Origin: an uncultured Acetatifactor sp.
GTDB taxonomy: Bacteria; Bacillota; Clostridia; Lachnospirales; Lachnospiraceae
Assembly (NCBI GenBank): GCA_910578185.1
Contig: CAJTPN010000032.1
Location: 1 to 16,172 of the forward strand
Length of the DNA: 16,172 nucleotides
Direction of reading: 5' to 3'
Shown one piece after another: positions 14,133-16,172 of this stretch; the first letter of the stretch is position 1; every line of letters starts with the position of its first letter. The notes beneath the pieces are model-generated. The model did no database searches and had not been told where the DNA came from. It saw only the letters and a program-made list of their open reading frames with translations. The translations under genes were made by a program, and so were the position numbers.

Positions 14133-15713
14133 TTACTCCCTCATTCCGTTCTCAAACCTCCACTGAATATGGATAGACTTATCACTGTACACATAGATAC
14201 AGTCCACAAAAGCCTCCACCATCTCCCGTGTCAGTTCCTCCATGCCCAGATAGTTCTCCAGTACCTGCTCTTCCATCCGGCCGGATGATACGATATGTTC
14301 CAGCTTCACCAGTTCTTCCTCCAGCCGTTCCTGGTTCGCCTGCGCTTCTTCCTGTCTGCGGGAAAGGGCTTCCTGCCTGCTCTTAAAAACCTCCCGGCTG
14401 ATTTCTTCATCCGCCAGCTGTTCATAAAGCCTTACTTTCCGTTCCTGGCATTCTTTCACGCAGCCCTGCAGGGCTGCCAGCTGTTTTCTCAAAGCTGGTA
14501 TCCGCCCGCTGTCCTCCGTCTTTTTCTTCAGCTCCCGCCTGTCAAGAAGGACTTCGATATAAGCCCGCACCGCTGCAAATACCGCCTCCGCAAGTTCAGA
14601 TTCCTTCAGATGCCCTTCCATGCACCGACAGTCCTCCGCCCGGCGCTTGGTGACACAACAGTATCTGGGTATGGGCGCCTTAACCCTGTGCAGGGCATAC
14701 TGGCAGTTTGCGCACCGAATTTTCCCGCTGAACAGATAGGTTGTGGGCGAAACCTGTTTCCGCCCTTCCTGCTCCCGCAGAATTTTCTGGGCCGCCATAA
14801 ATTCTTCTCTGGAAAGGATTGCCTCATGACAGTCCTCTACAATGACCCATTCCTCCCGGCAGTTTTTCTTTGTCCGGTAATTTCCAACCACCGGACGGTA
14901 ATACTTTCCGTAAACATTCTTCCCCAGATACCGTTCATCACGCAGGATATTCAACACGGAACTTCCATCCCATACCTTAGTGTCCCCCACGCCGGTCCAC
15001 CATTTATGGAACTCTCCGTGCTTATTTTTCAGCTGGCTGGGTGTGGGTATCCCTTCCCGGTTCAGCACCCGCAGAATCTGCATGACACTCATGCCTTCCC
15101 CTGCCATTTGGAAAATCCTCCGTACAATGGCGGCACCCTCCGGCTCTGCCACCAGCCTGTTCCTGTCTTCCGGTGACTTCTGATAGCCAATGGGAGCAAA
15201 GGGACTCATAAACTTCCCGCTCCGGGCCCTCGTCCGTTTTCCGCTCCTGACTTTTATGGACAAATCCTGGCTGTAATAACCGTAAATCACGTTGCGGAAA
15301 GCAATCTCAACCCCGCTGGTAGCCCCGTTGCATTTTGCACTGTCGTAGCTGTCATTGATGGAGATAAAACGGATTCCCATAAAAGGAAAAATCTGGTCAA
15401 CATAGTCACTCACCGTCAGATAATCCCTGCCAAACCTGGAAAAATCCTTGACAATGATACACCCTGCCAGTCCCTTTTTCGCCATATTTAGCAGCTTCCC
15501 CATCCCCGGACGTTCCATATTGGTTCCGGAATAGCCGTCATCACACAGCTCCATGACCTGGTATCCGCCCAGTTCCTGGTTGTTTTCCACATACTCCCTT
15601 AACAAATGCCGCTGGTTTGCGATGCTGTTGCTCTCATCCTTGTCCTCTCTGTTGTTATCCTTATCCTCTACAGAAATACGCATATACAGAATGAGGATAC
15701 TGCCCCCGCTCAT
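14133..15713 (-). CDS. large serine recombinase (resolvase/TnpX type)
   Basis: This complete 526-residue site-specific recombinase has ILYMRISVEDKD with nucleophile Ser14, ESNSIANQRHLL, DDGYSGTNMERPG (58-70) and KDFSRFGRDY (89-98), the conserved arginines of the resolvase domain. A recombinase domain (GYQKSPEDRNRLVAEPEGAA onward), a zinc ribbon (FSGKIRCANCQYALHRVK with later CRC), a coiled coil at about 400-480 and a terminal HIQWRF strand follow. It cuts and rejoins DNA at att sites for excision and integration of its element. The ATG at 15713 overlaps the stop of the upstream recombinase (ATGA) and is preceded by GGAGGGGAG, so the two are co-translated. The long acidic insert EDKDNNREDKDESN after the serine is typical of this clostridial subgroup. 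Confidence 0.93.
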   Translation of the reverse strand: MSGGSILILYMRISVEDKDNNREDKDESNSIANQRHLLREYVENNQELGGYQVMELCDDGYSGTNMERPGMGKLLNMAKKGLAGCIIVKDFSRFGRDYLTVSDYVDQIFPFMGIRFISINDSYDSAKCNGATSGVEIAFRNVIYGYYSQDLSIKVRSGKRTRARSGKFMSPFAPIGYQKSPEDRNRLVAEPEGAAIVRRIFQMAGEGMSVMQILRVLNREGIPTPSQLKNKHGEFHKWWTGVGDTKVWDGSSVLNILRDERYLGKNVYGKYYRPVVGNYRTKKNCREEWVIVEDCHEAILSREEFMAAQKILREQEGRKQVSPTTYLFSGKIRCANCQYALHRVKAPIPRYCCVTKRRAEDCRCMEGHLKESELAEAVFAAVRAYIEVLLDRRELKKKTEDSGRIPALRKQLAALQGCVKECQERKVRLYEQLADEEISREVFKSRQEALSRRQEEAQANQERLEEELVKLEHIVSSGRMEEQVLENYLGMEELTREMVEAFVDCIYVYSDKSIHIQWRFENGMRE

Positions 15714-16172
15714 GCTCTCCCCTCCTGTTTCCCGGACAGGGTTTCCTCTAACTGCCGGAAAGCATCGGAAAAGCGGAATTCAATTTTTACAGCAGTGCTG
15801 TTGTAAATAATAATCTTTTCAATCAACTCCTCTGCCATTTCCCGTGTCAGTTCTGTCTGTCCCCGGAACCGCAGCATGTTTTTCAGCCATGGGTTGGCTG
15901 ACGGTTCTTCCTCCTGGATGGACTGGCAGGAGCGCTTCAGTTCTGACAGCCTTTCCTGCAGGGACGCCTCTTTTTCTTTATACCGGTTCTGGGCATAAAT
16001 ATAATCCCTCTCGCTCATCAGGCGGTCTGCATAATCGTCATACAGGCTCTCCCGGTGCTTTTGGGTCCTCCTCAGTTCTGTTTCCGCCTCGCTGATCTGC
16101 GCCTCCATCCACTCCCGTTCCCGCCGGGCAGGGCTGTCAAAACAGAATATGGCTGCCATCTTTTCCATTTCT
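15710..16172 (-). CDS. large serine recombinase, C-terminal part (N-terminus outside window)
   Basis: The frame is open to the window edge; 154 codons are visible. It starts within a coiled coil (REREWMEAQISEAETELRRT and YAQNRYKEKEASLQERLSEL) and ends with ELTREMAEELIEKIIIYNST followed by AVKIEFRF. The same ending, ELTREMVEAFVDCIYVYSDK then HIQWRF, closes the next recombinase, so the two are homologous. Its stop overlaps the start of that gene by 4 bases. The internal Met at 16168 is not the true start, since the frame continues upstream without a stop. It is probably the partner recombinase of the same element; whether both are needed for excision cannot be told here. Confidence 0.85.
   Translation of the reverse strand, partial: EMEKMAAIFCFDSPARREREWMEAQISEAETELRRTQKHRESLYDDYADRLMSERDYIYAQNRYKEKEASLQERLSELKRSCQSIQEEEPSANPWLKNMLRFRGQTELTREMAEELIEKIIIYNSTAVKIEFRFSDAFRQLEETLSGKQEGRA

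Larger units (their letters stand above)
14056..16172 (-). mobile_element. end of an integrative element carrying tandem serine recombinases
   Basis: A recombinase operon reads leftwards, ends in a terminator at 14083-14126 and is followed within about 30 bases by the broken recombinase gene. This is the arrangement at the end of a Tn4451- or Tn5397-like element, with recombinase genes beside the attachment site. The exact boundary cannot be fixed without the empty site. It should lie between about 14048, where the homology of the target gene starts, and 14083. Cargo and the other end are outside the window. Confidence 0.55.

Overview
The window looks like a chromosomal stretch of a strictly anaerobic, spore-former-type Firmicute, most likely a Lachnospiraceae or related Clostridia member. 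The reasons are strong AGGAGG-type ribosome binding sites, an oxygen-sensitive class III ribonucleotide reductase with its activase, a ferredoxin-linked indolepyruvate oxidoreductase, and clostridial-type large serine recombinases. The genus assignment is an inference from sequence style, not from a search.

Layout, left to right. (1) 1-345: the start of a DUF6262/TnpC-like accessory gene of a Tn554-like tyrosine-recombinase element, reading leftwards out of the window. It abuts a decayed ABC exporter gene (345-952) with a frameshift, a nonsense codon and a lost 3' half. (2) 946-2205: a regulator joining an XRE helix-turn-helix to a whole PurM/AIR-synthase-like domain, overlapping the ABC gene as if translationally coupled. 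(3) 2636-3490 (+): a TIM-barrel amidohydrolase behind a leader with a perfect palindrome and a hairpin. (4) 7592-3544 (-): a three-gene operon for an AMP-forming acyl-CoA ligase, IorA and IorB, converging on the amidohydrolase. (5) 8166-9612: a zinc-ribbon membrane protein of unknown function behind a structured leader (two 30-bp direct repeats around a long hairpin), divergent from a short DtxR/MntR-type metalloregulator that ends in a bidirectional terminator. (6) 12406-9681 (-): nrdD-nrdG with a good promoter and two NrdR boxes 32 bp apart. (7) 12557-16172 (-): serine recombinases. A 5'-truncated copy lies next to the terminator and end of a tandem recombinase operon, which suggests one element inserted into the recombinase gene of another.

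Functional reading. The ligase and IorAB together can interconvert aryl acids, aryl-CoA thioesters and aryl-pyruvates, for aromatic amino acid fermentation or arylacetate salvage. NrdDG supplies dNTPs anaerobically under NrdR control. Both window edges are mobile DNA. The most unusual items are the HTH-PurM fusion regulator, the repeat/hairpin leader of the zinc-ribbon gene, and the nested recombinase junction.
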